Of a stretch of 64,000 bases of DNA, positions 14,844 to 23,951 are shown in pieces (position 1 is the first letter of the stretch; the number at the start of each line of letters is the position of its first letter). The notes beneath the pieces were generated by a model. The model searched no databases. It was not told the origin of the DNA and saw nothing but the letters and a program-made list of their open reading frames with translations. The DNA comes from Actibacterium sp. 188UL27-1 (GTDB taxonomy: Bacteria > Pseudomonadota > Alphaproteobacteria > Rhodobacterales > Rhodobacteraceae): NCBI RefSeq assembly GCF_016901225.1, contig NZ_JAFEUL010000003.1, positions 124,001-188,000 of the forward strand, in the 5' to 3' direction. The translations under genes were made by a program, and so were the position numbers.

Positions 14844-15821
14844 ATGGCCCCCGATCCCGATGCATTGCTGACCACCGGGCGCGCTGTCATCGCGCGGGAA
14901 ACCGAAGCCTTGGGCGCGTTGGCCGAGGCGCTGGATCACCGTTTCGCGAAAGCCGTTGATCTGATCCTGCAGGCGCGCGGCCGGGTGATCGTGTCGGGCA
15001 TGGGCAAATCGGGCCATGTGGCGCGCAAAGTGGCCGCCACGTTCGCCTCGACCGGGACGCCGGCACATTTCGTGCATCCGGCCGAAGCCGCCCATGGCGA
15101 TCTGGGAATGCTGGCCGCGGGCGATGTGGTGTTGCTGTTGTCGAAATCGGGGGAAACGCCGGAACTGGCCCCGATGATCGGCTATACCCGCCGGTTCGGG
15201 ATCCCGCTGATCGCGGTGGCGGACAATCCTGGCAGCACCTTGATGGGCGCAGCCGATGTCAACCTTGTCCTGCCCCAGGTCGCGGAGGCCTGCGGAACAG
15301 GGATTGTGCCCACCAGTTCGACGACGATGTGCCTGGCCCTGGGCGATGCGCTGGCCGTGGCATTGATGACCCATCGCCGGTTCACGCCCGAAAATTTTCG
15401 TGAATTTCACCCCGGCGGCAAGCTGGGCGCGCAATTGTCGCGGGTCGAGGATCTGATGCATACCGGGGATAAGCTGCCTTTTGCCCCCACCGGCACGATG
15501 ATGGGCGAAGCTCTGCTGACCATGAGCGAGAAGAGTTTTGGCGTTGTCGGTGTTTTATCCGACGATGGTAGGCTGTCTGGCGTTGTGACGGATGGCGATC
15601 TGCGCCGTCACATGGGCACATTGATGCAGATGACGGTAGATGAAGTGATGACCACGACTCCGAAAGTCATAGGACCGGGCGCCCTGGCCGAGGAGGCCGT
15701 GGCGTTGATGACGGAGACGCCGCCGCGCGTCACCTGTCTGTTCGTGATCGAGCCCGACAGCAACCAACGGCCCGTCGGATTGCTTCATATCCACGATTGT
15801 TTGCGGATCGGTTTGGGCTGA
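14844..15821 (+). CDS. kdsD: Arabinose-5-phosphate isomerase KdsD
   Basis: 325-residue enzyme converting ribulose-5-phosphate to arabinose-5-phosphate, the first step of Kdo synthesis for lipid A. An N-terminal SIS domain (about 40-180) shows SGMGKSGHVARKVAATFASTG, HGDLGM and LLLSKSGETPEL; a tandem CBS pair follows (about 205-320; LSGVVTDGDLRRH in the first). LPTSSTT-type loop is present as GIVPTSSTTMCLALGDALA. ATG 14844 gives the normal length. Upstream codons in frame belong to rnd. It supplies the Kdo pathway completed by kdsB at 21436. Confidence 0.94.
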   Translation: MAPDPDALLTTGRAVIARETEALGALAEALDHRFAKAVDLILQARGRVIVSGMGKSGHVARKVAATFASTGTPAHFVHPAEAAHGDLGMLAAGDVVLLLSKSGETPELAPMIGYTRRFGIPLIAVADNPGSTLMGAADVNLVLPQVAEACGTGIVPTSSTTMCLALGDALAVALMTHRRFTPENFREFHPGGKLGAQLSRVEDLMHTGDKLPFAPTGTMMGEALLTMSEKSFGVVGVLSDDGRLSGVVTDGDLRRHMGTLMQMTVDEVMTTTPKVIGPGALAEEAVALMTETPPRVTCLFVIEPDSNQRPVGLLHIHDCLRIGLG

Positions 15822-15823
15822 AC

Positions 15824-16432
15824 ATGTCAACCTATGACAATCCCTATTCCCGGTTCGTGGCCTGGGTGAAGATCATCTTGCCCCTGGTCGCGCTTGGCCT
15901 GCTGTCATCGATGTTTCTGCTGGCGCGCGACATCGATCCGACCCGCCAATTGCCGTTCGCGCAGACGGATGTCACGACACTGGCGCGCGAACAGAGTATC
16001 AGCGCGCCGAACTATGCTGGCGTGACCTCGGACGGGTCGGCCATTTCAATATCGGCCACCCAGGCCCGGCCTGACTTGGATGACCGCGATATCGTGCGCA
16101 CCACCGACATGCGCGTGGCGGTCGAAGGGACCGATGGCAGCCTTGTGAGACTGTCCTCACAATTCGGGACGATCGATACCGGGGAAGCTCAGGCCGTGCT
16201 GCAGGGCGGTGTGATCATCACGACATCGACGGGCTACCGAGTGACGACCGAAGTGATGACGACCCGATTGGACCGGACCGACCTTTCATCGGGCGGCGAT
16301 GTGCGGGTCGATGGTCCGGCCGGAGAGCTGACGGCTGGCCGCATGCACCTGACCCGCAGTGAAATTGACCCCGATGCCCATGTGCTGGTTTTCAAAGACG
16401 GCGTAGAGCTTATATACGATCCGAATTTGTAA
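15824..16432 (+). CDS. lptC: LPS export ABC transporter periplasmic protein LptC
   Basis: 202-residue single-pass inner-membrane protein. The hydrophobic segment is about residues 15-34 (VKIILPLVALGLLSSMFLLA), and the periplasmic beta-jellyroll follows, with FGTIDTGEAQAVLQGGVIITT and LSSGGDVRVDGPAGEL. LptC receives LPS from LptBFG and passes it to LptA. It follows kdsD by two bases and precedes lptA, the standard order. No strong ribosome site is visible, so translation is probably coupled to kdsD. Confidence 0.9.
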   Translation: MSTYDNPYSRFVAWVKIILPLVALGLLSSMFLLARDIDPTRQLPFAQTDVTTLAREQSISAPNYAGVTSDGSAISISATQARPDLDDRDIVRTTDMRVAVEGTDGSLVRLSSQFGTIDTGEAQAVLQGGVIITTSTGYRVTTEVMTTRLDRTDLSSGGDVRVDGPAGELTAGRMHLTRSEIDPDAHVLVFKDGVELIYDPNL

Positions 16433-16442
16433 GGAGTCTGTT

Positions 16443-16940
16443 ATGCTGCGCCAATTGCTTTTTGCAGGCCTTTTGGGTCTGCTTCCCGTTTCTGTGTCTG
16501 CGCAAGGTGCCACTGTCGCCTTTGGCGGGTTGCAACATGACAGCTCCCTTCCGGTGGAGATTGCCGCCGACAGCCTTGAAATTGACCAGGCCAGCGGGGC
16601 GGCGGTGTTCAAGGGGAACGTCAAGATCGGTCAAGGCGAGATGCGGTTATCGGCCAACACGGTCGATGTGAACTATGCCGACGGCGACAATGGCAGTGGC
16701 GAGATCGAACGCCTGCATGCGAAAGGTGACGTGACCCTGGTCAGCGGCGAGGAAGTGGCCGAGGCGCAGGACGCGGTTTATACAATCGATAGCGGCACGA
16801 TCGTCATGACCGGTGATGTGATCCTGACCCAAGGGCGGAACGCGCTATCTGCGCAGCGGCTGGATATCAGCCTGGACGATGGCAACGGCGTGATGACCGG
16901 TGGGGTCCGTGTGATCCTGCAATCGGGTGCGGATGAATGA
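16443..16940 (+). CDS. lptA: LPS transport periplasmic protein LptA
   Basis: 165-residue OstA-like protein with signal peptide [21 protein letters not shown]. Mature repeats show [41 protein letters not shown] and [18 protein letters not shown], the jellyroll strands that form the LPS bridge across the periplasm. AAGGAG lies 6 nt before ATG 16443. The stop overlaps lptB by 4 nt. Works with LptC, LptB and the outer-membrane LptDE; lptE is at 42936 in this window. Confidence 0.93.
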   Translation: MLRQLLFAGLLGLLPVSVSAQGATVAFGGLQHDSSLPVEIAADSLEIDQASGAAVFKGNVKIGQGEMRLSANTVDVNYADGDNGSGEIERLHAKGDVTLVSGEEVAEAQDAVYTIDSGTIVMTGDVILTQGRNALSAQRLDISLDDGNGVMTGGVRVILQSGADE

Positions 16941-17698
16941 CCCGGCGCCCCAAGCTTTCGGTTGCGGAAGGTCAAGGCGGACTGCGCGTTACCCAATTGC
17001 GCAAAAGCTATCGCAAGCGACCAGTCATTCGCGATGTCAGCCTGGAGCTGGCCAAGGGTGAGGTCGTTGCGCTGTTGGGCCCGAACGGATCCGGCAAAAC
17101 CACTTGTTTCTATGCGATTGCCGGTCTGGTCACTCCGGAAAGCGGGCGCGTTGAAATCGACGGGCGCGAGGTGACGGTGCTGCCGATGTATCGGCGCGCT
17201 AAGCTGGGCATCGGTTACCTGCCCCAGGAGATGTCGATTTTCCGCGGGATGAGTGTTGAGGACAACATTCGTGCGATTCTTGAGATTGCCGAGAAGGATC
17301 GCCTGAAACGCCGGGAGCGGCTGGAAGACCTGCTATCGGAGTTTCACATAGAACACTTGCGCCGCGCGCCTGCGGTTTCACTGTCAGGCGGGGAACGGCG
17401 GCGCGTTGAGATTGCGCGCTGCCTGGCGGCCGATCCGAAATACCTGCTGCTGGATGAACCTTTTGCCGGGGTCGATCCGATCTCGGTCGGGGATATCCGC
17501 AGCTTGGTCACGGATTTGCGGGACCGGGGAATCGGCGTTCTGATCACCGATCACAACGTGCGCGAAACACTGGAGATCGTGGACCGCGCCTACATTCTGC
17601 ATGACGGGCGGGTGTTGATGAGCGGCACTGCCGAGGAGGTGGTGCGGGACGAGAACGTGCGCCGTGTCTATCTGGGTCAAAGCTTTCGGATCAGCTAG
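16937..17698 (+). CDS. lptB: LPS export ABC transporter ATP-binding protein LptB
   Basis: 253-residue ABC ATPase. Walker A is GPNGSGKTT, the signature is [13 protein letters not shown] and Walker B is [12 protein letters not shown], with the switch histidine in LITDHNVRE. The extended [18 protein letters not shown]-loop is typical of LptB. It powers LPS extraction by LptFG. It overlaps lptA by 4 nt. In many proteobacteria rpoN follows lptB; here the next gene is the hibernation factor after a 240-nt gap, so sigma-54 is not encoded at this place. Confidence 0.95.
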   Translation: MTRRPKLSVAEGQGGLRVTQLRKSYRKRPVIRDVSLELAKGEVVALLGPNGSGKTTCFYAIAGLVTPESGRVEIDGREVTVLPMYRRAKLGIGYLPQEMSIFRGMSVEDNIRAILEIAEKDRLKRRERLEDLLSEFHIEHLRRAPAVSLSGGERRRVEIARCLAADPKYLLLDEPFAGVDPISVGDIRSLVTDLRDRGIGVLITDHNVRETLEIVDRAYILHDGRVLMSGTAEEVVRDENVRRVYLGQSFRIS

Positions 17699-17939
17699 GG
17701 CGCGGCCGACTATCATGGCGTCTTAACCAATGTGCGGTTGACAGAGCCGCTTAAACTGTCGCCAAATACCGAAGATGCTTGGAAAATCTTCCCTCTCATC
17801 TTGTGACATTCCTGGGATTGGCAGTGCCCAGGCGCGGCAGGAATGCTGGAACGACGGCCCCCAAACCCAATCCCGTGTGCATGATTCAGGCAAAATTTAG
17901 CCGGAATTTATAAACATGCTGAACCCTTCAGGAGGTGTT

Positions 17940-18515
17940 ATGCGCTATCAGATCAGTGGACAACAAATCGATGTTGGCGAGGCTTTGCAGAGTCATGTCA
18001 TGGATGAGCTGAACGATCTGATGGGCAAATATGCCGGGCGCCCGACAGATGTTGGGGTCGTATTTTCCCGCAATGCGCATGAATATGTGTGTGAGGCGAC
18101 GGTCCATCTTTCCACCGGGTTAACGGCGCAGGCCAAGGCGCATGCGATCGAAATCTACGCTGCATTTGATGGATGCCGCGAGAAAATGGATAAGCAGCTG
18201 CGCCGGTACAAGCGCCGCCTGAAAGATCACCATAGGGAACGTAAGGAGCCTGTTGAATTATTTGCGGGCTCCTCGTATATCCTCGCCTCAGAGCAGGTTG
18301 GTGAAACGGATGAGCCCGATAGCCTGCAGCCGATGATAATAGCCGAGATGGAGACAAAGATACCGGCGCTTTCGGTCGGCGAAGCGGTTATGCAGATGGA
18401 ACTGGCGGGGTCGCCCATTCTGGTCTTTCGACATGAAGGCCACAATGGTGTGAACGTTGTTTATCGCCGCGAAGACGGGAATATCGGGTGGATCGATCCG
18501 GTATCCAGCACATGA
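17940..18515 (+). CDS. hpf: Long ribosome hibernation promoting factor
   Basis: 191-residue long-form HPF. The N-terminal domain (1-100) has MRYQISGQQIDVGEALQ and ends in KLRRYKRRLKDHH-like residues; the C-terminal dimerisation domain (about 130-190) has FRHEGHNGVNVVYRREDGNIGWIDP. It binds the 30S A/P site and joins two ribosomes into 100S particles in stationary phase. AGGAGGTG lies directly upstream of ATG 17940, supporting this start over the ATG at 17916. Lies between lptB and ptsN. The 17699-17939 leader has no gene. Confidence 0.93.
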   Translation: MRYQISGQQIDVGEALQSHVMDELNDLMGKYAGRPTDVGVVFSRNAHEYVCEATVHLSTGLTAQAKAHAIEIYAAFDGCREKMDKQLRRYKRRLKDHHRERKEPVELFAGSSYILASEQVGETDEPDSLQPMIIAEMETKIPALSVGEAVMQMELAGSPILVFRHEGHNGVNVVYRREDGNIGWIDPVSST

Positions 18516-18557
18516 ACAGACCGCTTTTTCAACAGGCGGCGAGAGCAGAGGCTAGTC

Positions 18558-19022
18558 ATGGAACTCGCATCAATCTTGAAACCGGACGCTGTCAAATTCA
18601 TATCGGCGGCCAGCAGTAAGAAGCGCCTTTTTCAGGAACTGGCTGAGATCGGCGGCGGGGTTTACGACATCTGCCCAAAAAAGACGGTCGAGGCGCTGCA
18701 AGAGCGTGAAAGCCTGGGTCCGACGGGGGTGGGCCTGGGGATCGCATTGCCCCATGCACGGGTCACCGACCTGGATCATATCGCTGGCGTTTTTGTCCGA
18801 TTGGAAAAAACACTGGAATTTGATGCGGTTGACCGGCGCCCCGTGGATCTGGTTTTCGCGCTGTTCGCACCGGAGAATTCTGGCGTGGACCATTTGAAGG
18901 CGCTTGCGCTGGTGTCGCGTACGATGCGGGATCCGGCCATTTGTGGTAAGCTGCGGTCGAATAACAGCGCCTCCACCTTGCATGCCATACTGACCGAGGC
19001 GCCGGCCATCAAAGCAGCCTGA
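18558..19022 (+). CDS. ptsN: PTS IIA-like nitrogen regulatory protein PtsN
   Basis: 154-residue EIIA-Ntr. The phosphorylatable histidine is H66 in GIALPHARV; ERESLGPTGVGLG before it and AFDAVDRRPVDLVFALF-like residues after it are family typical. It is the terminal phosphoacceptor of the nitrogen PTS and regulates potassium transport, carbon/nitrogen balance and stress responses. It follows hpf by 42 nt as in many proteobacteria. No other PTS gene is in the window. Confidence 0.92.
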   Translation: MELASILKPDAVKFISAASSKKRLFQELAEIGGGVYDICPKKTVEALQERESLGPTGVGLGIALPHARVTDLDHIAGVFVRLEKTLEFDAVDRRPVDLVFALFAPENSGVDHLKALALVSRTMRDPAICGKLRSNNSASTLHAILTEAPAIKAA

Positions 19023-19200
19023 CAAGGCACAATGCGGTGTGGTGCGCGGTCACCATATTGGTGACGCATGGACCGCCGGGTGCGGAGACATTCACAGGTC
19101 TATGCACAGGGTTTTGGGCGTTTGAGCCGCGCGTTCATGCCACTGTCACTGGCGTTGTCGACCCACCTGGAGGGGCGGCCGACAGCGGCAACAGCGCGGA

Positions 19201-20184
19201 TCACTTAGCGTAGGGGGGCGCCTGGTGCCACCGCCACGCATCGGCGACCATGTCTTTCATATTCGATCGCGCAGGACGCCAGCCAAGCTCTGTTTCGGCC
19301 CGTGTGCTGCCTGACACGAGGCGCACGGCGTCACCAGGCCGCCTGTCGCCTTCGCTATAGGGCACTTGCTTGTTGGTTATGGTCCCGCTTTGGGTAATGA
19401 CCTCACGCACGGAAAAACCCTGACCCGTGCCCAGATTGAAGACGCGGTTGGGCTTGCCCTCTTTCAGCCAGTTGAGGCCGAGTACATGGGCATCGACCAG
19501 ATCGGTCACATGCACGTAGTCGCGGATGCAGGTGCCGTCAGGCGTATCATAATCCGTGCCGAATATCGTGAGTTCCGGCCGCTTCCCCTCAATCGCGTCC
19601 AGCATCAGGGGGATCAGATGGGTCTCGGGCTCGTGCTGTTCGCCAATTTCACCATCGGGGTCAGCCCCCGCCACGTTGAAATAGCGGAAAATGACATGGC
19701 GCAGACCGGTGGAGGCGCCGAACTGGATCAGCATCTCTTCAATCGCGCGTTTGGACGAGCCATAGGCGTTGATCGGCATCTGCGGGCTGTTTTCATCCAG
19801 AACAACGCCGTCCTGATCGCCGTAAGTGGCGCAGGTCGAGGAAAACACGAAATCGAGGCACCCAGCCGCCACCGACGCCTCGATCAGGTTGAGGGCGCCC
19901 AACACATTGGCGCGCCAGTAAAGCCCGGGATCCTTCATGGATTCACCAACCTGGCTGAGCGCTGCGAAATGCATCACGGCCACTGGTTGATAATCGGCAA
20001 ATGCCGTGTCGAGGGCGGCGCGATCTGCCAGATCCCCCTGCACCAGTGGGCCGAACTTTACGGCATCGGCCCAGCCGGTGGTCAGATTGTCAAAGGTGAC
20101 CGGTTCATACCCGGCCTGGGCCAATGCCTTGCAGGCATTCGAACCGATATAGCCGGCGCCGCCGGTCACAAGTACGCGTTCCAT
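19201..20184 (-). CDS. galE: UDP-glucose 4-epimerase GalE
   Basis: 327-residue extended SDR enzyme interconverting UDP-glucose and UDP-galactose. NAD motif TGGAGYIGS is at residues 7-15. The catalytic residues are seen in FSSTCATYGDQDG (S/T) and NAYGSSKRAIE (Y-x3-K). The substrate region RYFNVAGADPDGEIGE and the RDYVHVTDLVDAH motif near the C-terminus are typical. Transcribed just after galU on the same strand (10 nt apart), so a two-gene operon for nucleotide sugars used in LPS or exopolysaccharide. Confidence 0.93.
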   Translation of the reverse strand: MERVLVTGGAGYIGSNACKALAQAGYEPVTFDNLTTGWADAVKFGPLVQGDLADRAALDTAFADYQPVAVMHFAALSQVGESMKDPGLYWRANVLGALNLIEASVAAGCLDFVFSSTCATYGDQDGVVLDENSPQMPINAYGSSKRAIEEMLIQFGASTGLRHVIFRYFNVAGADPDGEIGEQHEPETHLIPLMLDAIEGKRPELTIFGTDYDTPDGTCIRDYVHVTDLVDAHVLGLNWLKEGKPNRVFNLGTGQGFSVREVITQSGTITNKQVPYSEGDRRPGDAVRLVSGSTRAETELGWRPARSNMKDMVADAWRWHQAPPYAK

Positions 20185-20194
20185 GGGTGCAGGT

Positions 20195-21085
20195 TTACTC
20201 TGCAGCCTGCTGAAGCGCGGCCATCTCTGTCAGGTAGTCCGAGAATTCGTCTCGCAGATCGTCGCGTGCCAGACCGAATGCGACGGTGGCCTGCAGGAAA
20301 CCGGCCTTGGAACCGCAATCGAACCGCTGACCCCGGAACCGGTAACCATAGACGTCTTTGCCATCGGTCAGTTCCTGTGCGATCGCGTCGGTCAACTGGA
20401 TCTCACCACCGGCGCCGGTTTTCATGCTGTGCAGGTTCTCTAGCACGCTGGGCGTCAGGATATAGCGCCCGATCACGGCCAGGTTGGATGGCGCATCTTC
20501 GGGTTTGGGCTTTTCGACCATCCCTTTGATCGACACCATGGATCCGTGATCTTCTTTGACGTCGAGCAGACCATAGGCCGATGCCTTTTCAGGCGGGACT
20601 TCCATGGCGGCGACCATGCAGCCACCCGTTTCGTCATATGCCTCGACCATCTGCTGCAGACATGCGGTTTCGCCTGCGATCACATCGTCGGGCAGGATGA
20701 CGGCAAAGGGTTCCTCACCGATCAGACGGCGGGCGCACCAGACTGCATGACCCAGGCCCAAGGCCTTGTGCTGGCGGATATAGGCGATGGCGCCGCTATC
20801 CATGTTGGTGTTTTGCAGCGTTTCAAGCAAGCTAGTCTTGCCCTTGGCTTCGAGCGTCCGCTCCAGTTCGGGTGAGACGTCAAAGTAATCCTCAAGCGCG
20901 CTTTTCCCGCGCGAGGTGACAAAGATGAACTCCTTGATACCGGCGGCCCGGGCTTCATCGATCGCGTATTGGATCAATGGCCGGTCAACCAGTGTCATAA
21001 TTTCTTTCGGGATAGATTTCGTGGCCGGGAGGAAACGTGTCCCCATGCCTGCTACGGGAAATACGGCTTTGGTAACTTTCGCCAT
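20195..21085 (-). CDS. galU: UTP-glucose-1-phosphate uridylyltransferase GalU
   Basis: 296-residue nucleotidyltransferase. The N-terminus KAVFPVAGMGTRFLPATKS carries the G-x-G-T-R nucleotide loop, and IPKEIMTLVDRPLIQYAIDEA follows. FIFVTSRGKSALEDYFD and AVILPDDVI are the other family landmarks. It makes UDP-glucose from UTP and glucose-1-phosphate and is the upstream partner of galE. Start at 21085 gives standard length. The 350-nt region upstream carries its promoter. Confidence 0.94.
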   Translation of the reverse strand: MAKVTKAVFPVAGMGTRFLPATKSIPKEIMTLVDRPLIQYAIDEARAAGIKEFIFVTSRGKSALEDYFDVSPELERTLEAKGKTSLLETLQNTNMDSGAIAYIRQHKALGLGHAVWCARRLIGEEPFAVILPDDVIAGETACLQQMVEAYDETGGCMVAAMEVPPEKASAYGLLDVKEDHGSMVSIKGMVEKPKPEDAPSNLAVIGRYILTPSVLENLHSMKTGAGGEIQLTDAIAQELTDGKDVYGYRFRGQRFDCGSKAGFLQATVAFGLARDDLRDEFSDYLTEMAALQQAAE

Positions 21086-21435
21086 GACGTGATGTGCCCT
21101 TTCTTCGCCGTCGGTCTACGGACGGCCCTGATAACTGATAACTGCTTTACAATTTTGAATACTGTGCGAAGTGCTCGCGGTTTTTTTTAGTCGGTCGGAC
21201 CAAAGTCTCCTTTCAAATCATATGCCATCAGATTGGGCGTCTTTGTGGAGCAACGACCGCGATAATGTCGCGGTGATGCTGACTCCAGCCCGAATCGATA
21301 GCAGCCGCGATAATACGCGAAAATCGACCATTCGGCGTAAAACCCGCTCGAATATCCGCCTGTCTGCACTGAATACCACCGGTGCTGCAATGACATTTAC
21401 TATGGTCGGGCGGTGACGGGGGTGCCATGTGCGGA
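21086..21435. other. Intergenic region between galU and kdsB
   Basis: Less GC-rich than the surroundings, likely holding the galU promoter. It includes an 8-T run (21181-21189) and two copies of CCGCGATAAT (21257-21266 and 21305-21314). Open frames on both strands lack family residues and ribosome sites, so no gene is called. Confidence 0.5.
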
Positions 21436-22236
21436 TCATTCCATTCCCATATCGGCCATCATGGCCTCTAACCTGGGAACGTCTTCGGGGTTGTTAAGTT
21501 CCCAGAAGGAACGCCCTCTCGCATCAACTTCGACGCATTTGACCATGTGGCCCTGTTCCAGAAACCGCAGCTGTTCCAAACCTTCCAATTGTTCGATCAC
21601 CCCGGGGGGCCATGTCGCGTAATCGGCCAAGGCGGCGGGCCTGTAGGCATAGACGCCGACATGGTGAAAGACCGGGCTTGGATCACCGGCGGGATAGGGG
21701 TGTGTTGTGAAGGGAATGACCTCTTTCGAGAAGTACAGCGCATGGCCCTGTTGATCAAAAACCGCCGTTGTCCCACCAACGCGACCGGCCTGGCGGTCGG
21801 CCTTGAGGTCAGCCAGCATCTGACCATCACAGCGCAAGACGGGGGTTGCCAGGCTGGCCTGGGGTGCGGCGCGCAGACCTGCCACCAGATCTTCGATAAA
21901 CCAAGGGGGTGTCAAAGGTGCATCGCCTTGAAGGTTCACCACGCAGTCGTGGTCGCCCTTCAGCAGGTGGTCAGCCTCTGCACAGCGTTCGGTTCCGTTG
22001 TGCCATTGGTCAGAGGTCATGATCACCTCTGCCCCGAATGCGCGGGATGCCGCCGCGATCCGGTCATCATCGGTGGCGATCACGATGTGTGTGTCGCCCG
22101 TCACCTGGCACGCGGCCTCCCAGCTGCGCTGGATCAGGCTTTTGGTGAGACCGCTCGCCCCGCGCAGCGCCACCAGGGGTTTGCCCGGATAGCGGCTGGA
22201 TGCAAAGCGCGCCGGAATGACGATCAGGACTGACAT
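21436..22236 (-). CDS. kdsB: CMP-Kdo synthetase KdsB
   Basis: 266-residue cytidylyltransferase that activates Kdo with CTP for transfer to lipid A. N-terminal IPARFASSRYPGKPL is the nucleotide-binding signature, and IVIATDDDRIAAA, WHNGTERCAEA and VVNLQGDAPLTPP are conserved elements. This form reads GDAPL where E. coli has GDEP-x. The start ATG overlaps the cysQ stop by one base (TGATG), so the two genes are coupled. Pairs functionally with kdsD at 14844. Confidence 0.9.
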   Translation of the reverse strand: MSVLIVIPARFASSRYPGKPLVALRGASGLTKSLIQRSWEAACQVTGDTHIVIATDDDRIAAASRAFGAEVIMTSDQWHNGTERCAEADHLLKGDHDCVVNLQGDAPLTPPWFIEDLVAGLRAAPQASLATPVLRCDGQMLADLKADRQAGRVGGTTAVFDQQGHALYFSKEVIPFTTHPYPAGDPSPVFHHVGVYAYRPAALADYATWPPGVIEQLEGLEQLRFLEQGHMVKCVEVDARGRSFWELNNPEDVPRLEAMMADMGME

Positions 22237-23033
22237 CAGGCCGGGTGCAGGTCGACCCCGGGGGCATAGGCGATGAAAAACGGGTTTTCGTACCCTGCCT
22301 TGCCATAGGTGAACGGGGTGTGATCATCATAGCGGATCATCTCTCCCCCCGCGCCGCGCAGAACCGCGTCCCCTGCCGCGGTGTCCCATTCCATGGTACG
22401 GCCAAGGCGGGGGTACAAATCGGCCTCGCCTGTCGCGACGAGGCAGAATTTCAACGACGAGCCCGCGCTGGTCATGTCCTTGACGTCGTATTTGGCGATA
22501 TAGTCATCGGTCGCCTGGTCACGGTGGGATTTGGAGGCGACGACCATAAGCGCCGCGTTATCGGGTTCCGACACGATCATGGGTTGGATCGGGCCCACCA
22601 TGTCCCGTTCGAAATCGCCCGTTTCTTCAACGGATTGGCCGTCAGCCAAGGTGTAGAACAACCGTTTCTTGGCCGGGGCATAGACAACACCGCGCACCGG
22701 CACACCATTGACCACATAGGCGATGTTGACCGTAAAATCGCCGCGCCGTTGGACAAATTCCTTTGTTCCGTCGAGGGGGTCGACGATCAAAAATTCATCC
22801 GCTGTCGCGGTATGGGAGGCGGCCTGTTCCTCGGTCACGACCAGCACATTCGGAAATGCCTCCGCCAAGCCGGCGGAGATGAGGGCATCGGCCACTTCAT
22901 CCGCCGCGGTGACCGGGCTGTCATCGGATTTTGCGCGCACTTCGAAATCATCGGAATTGTAGATTTCCATGATCCGGTCGCCGGCATCCAGGGACAGGCG
23001 CCGCAGGACGGATGTTAGTTTTTCAAAATCCAA
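22236..23033 (-). CDS. cysQ: 3'(2'),5'-bisphosphate nucleotidase CysQ
   Basis: 265-residue member of the inositol monophosphatase fold that dephosphorylates PAP/PAPS from sulfate assimilation and sulfotransferase reactions. Metal-site motifs are VTEEQAA, DPLDGTKEFVQRRGDF and EWDTAAGDAVL near the C-terminus. No ATG is available before residue 22, so a TTG at 23033 is chosen, with GGAGA 6 nt upstream; a TTG at 23048 would overlap that site. A TPR sulfotransferase at 36898 would produce PAP, the CysQ substrate. Confidence 0.88.
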   Translation of the reverse strand: MDFEKLTSVLRRLSLDAGDRIMEIYNSDDFEVRAKSDDSPVTAADEVADALISAGLAEAFPNVLVVTEEQAASHTATADEFLIVDPLDGTKEFVQRRGDFTVNIAYVVNGVPVRGVVYAPAKKRLFYTLADGQSVEETGDFERDMVGPIQPMIVSEPDNAALMVVASKSHRDQATDDYIAKYDVKDMTSAGSSLKFCLVATGEADLYPRLGRTMEWDTAAGDAVLRGAGGEMIRYDDHTPFTYGKAGYENPFFIAYAPGVDLHPA

Positions 23034-23234
23034 GTCGGTTCTCCGCAATCTTTCTGATCGTGCTCAGAATTTCGGTGCCCTTATGGGGTGCGGTGATCCG
23101 TTCGGCAAGGTCAGAGAGGTAATGTATACCCCCCATCGGCAGTGGTTCGTCGGGTTTGCAAACATTTTGACCACCTGCTCGACCGGAAGATGTTAAGCTT
23201 CGTGCCGGACGTGTGGTTGGTTGAAGGGCGCGGG

Positions 23235-23846
23235 ATGAAATCGGTGATTTGTGTAATCATGGCGGTGTTTTTGGCACTGCCTGTCTGGGCCGAACCCGTG
23301 GTCCCGGGCCTCTTTCGTGTCAGCGGCGTGGCCAGCAATGATGTTCTCAACATCCGCGAAGAGCCGACCGTACGCTCCCCCATCCTGTCGGCCTATCCGT
23401 TTGACGCGCGCGGGATCGAGGTTGTTGGATATAACGAGACGGGACGATGGGCCAAGGTGGGACTGGGGGAGCGCAATGGCTGGGTCGCAGCCAAGTTTCT
23501 GACTGCCGATACAAGTGCCGCCCCCCTGGGCTGTTTCGGCGCGGAGCCGTTCTGGAACCTGACGATCGACGCGCCGGATGCGCGGTACGAAGGAGTGGAC
23601 ACGCCCCGGATCACAATGAACGTGGTTCGCGCACAGTCGCGCCTGCCCGATGTGTCAGGCGTCGCAGCCTTCGACCTGGATGGCATCGACTACGCGATGT
23701 CGGCCATCATTCGCCCCCGGCAATGCTCCGATGGCATGTCGGACCGGATGTATGGCTGGGGCATTGATCTGATGATCCACCGGGCTGCGACGCCAACGGA
23801 TGGCCCAACACATCTGGCAGGCTGCTGCACCTTGCAGGGGCGATGA
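23235..23846 (+). CDS. Exported SH3-domain protein with COG3650-like C-terminal domain
   Basis: 203-residue protein with signal peptide MKSVICVIMAVFLALPVWA. Residues 30-90 form a bacterial SH3 domain (VLNIREEPTVRSPILSAYP, GRWAKVGLGERNGWVAAKFL). Residues 100-200 match a COG3650-type domain beginning GCFGAEPFWNLTI and containing cysteines. Bacterial SH3 domains bind peptidoglycan or metal-linked peptides, so a periplasmic envelope role is inferred. AAGGG lies 6 nt before ATG 23235. It precedes the secretion pair but is separated by about 105 nt with its own promoter-like TTGACA at 23893. Confidence 0.75.
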   Translation: MKSVICVIMAVFLALPVWAEPVVPGLFRVSGVASNDVLNIREEPTVRSPILSAYPFDARGIEVVGYNETGRWAKVGLGERNGWVAAKFLTADTSAAPLGCFGAEPFWNLTIDAPDARYEGVDTPRITMNVVRAQSRLPDVSGVAAFDLDGIDYAMSAIIRPRQCSDGMSDRMYGWGIDLMIHRAATPTDGPTHLAGCCTLQGR

Positions 23847-23951
23847 ATTTACGTTCTGCCGCAAGGTCTTGGGCCACGTTAGCGATATGTTCTTGACATG
23901 GTGGCATGACTTCCAAAAGAGAAGGCAGCTTATCGAAAGGACCCACCAGCA

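Noticed and set aside
17750-17939. Sigma-54 promoter before hpf
   Set aside because: The only similar sequence (TTGGCAGTGCCCAGG) lacks the GC element at the correct 10-bp spacing.
19067-19207. 46-codon plus-strand ORF overlapping the end of galE (MDRRVRRHSQVYAQGF)
   Set aside because: No ribosome site, overlap with galE on the other strand, and no recognisable residues.
21187-21439. Short minus-strand frames in the galU-kdsB gap
   Set aside because: Three overlapping frames in different phases are all open, none with a ribosome site or family residues.
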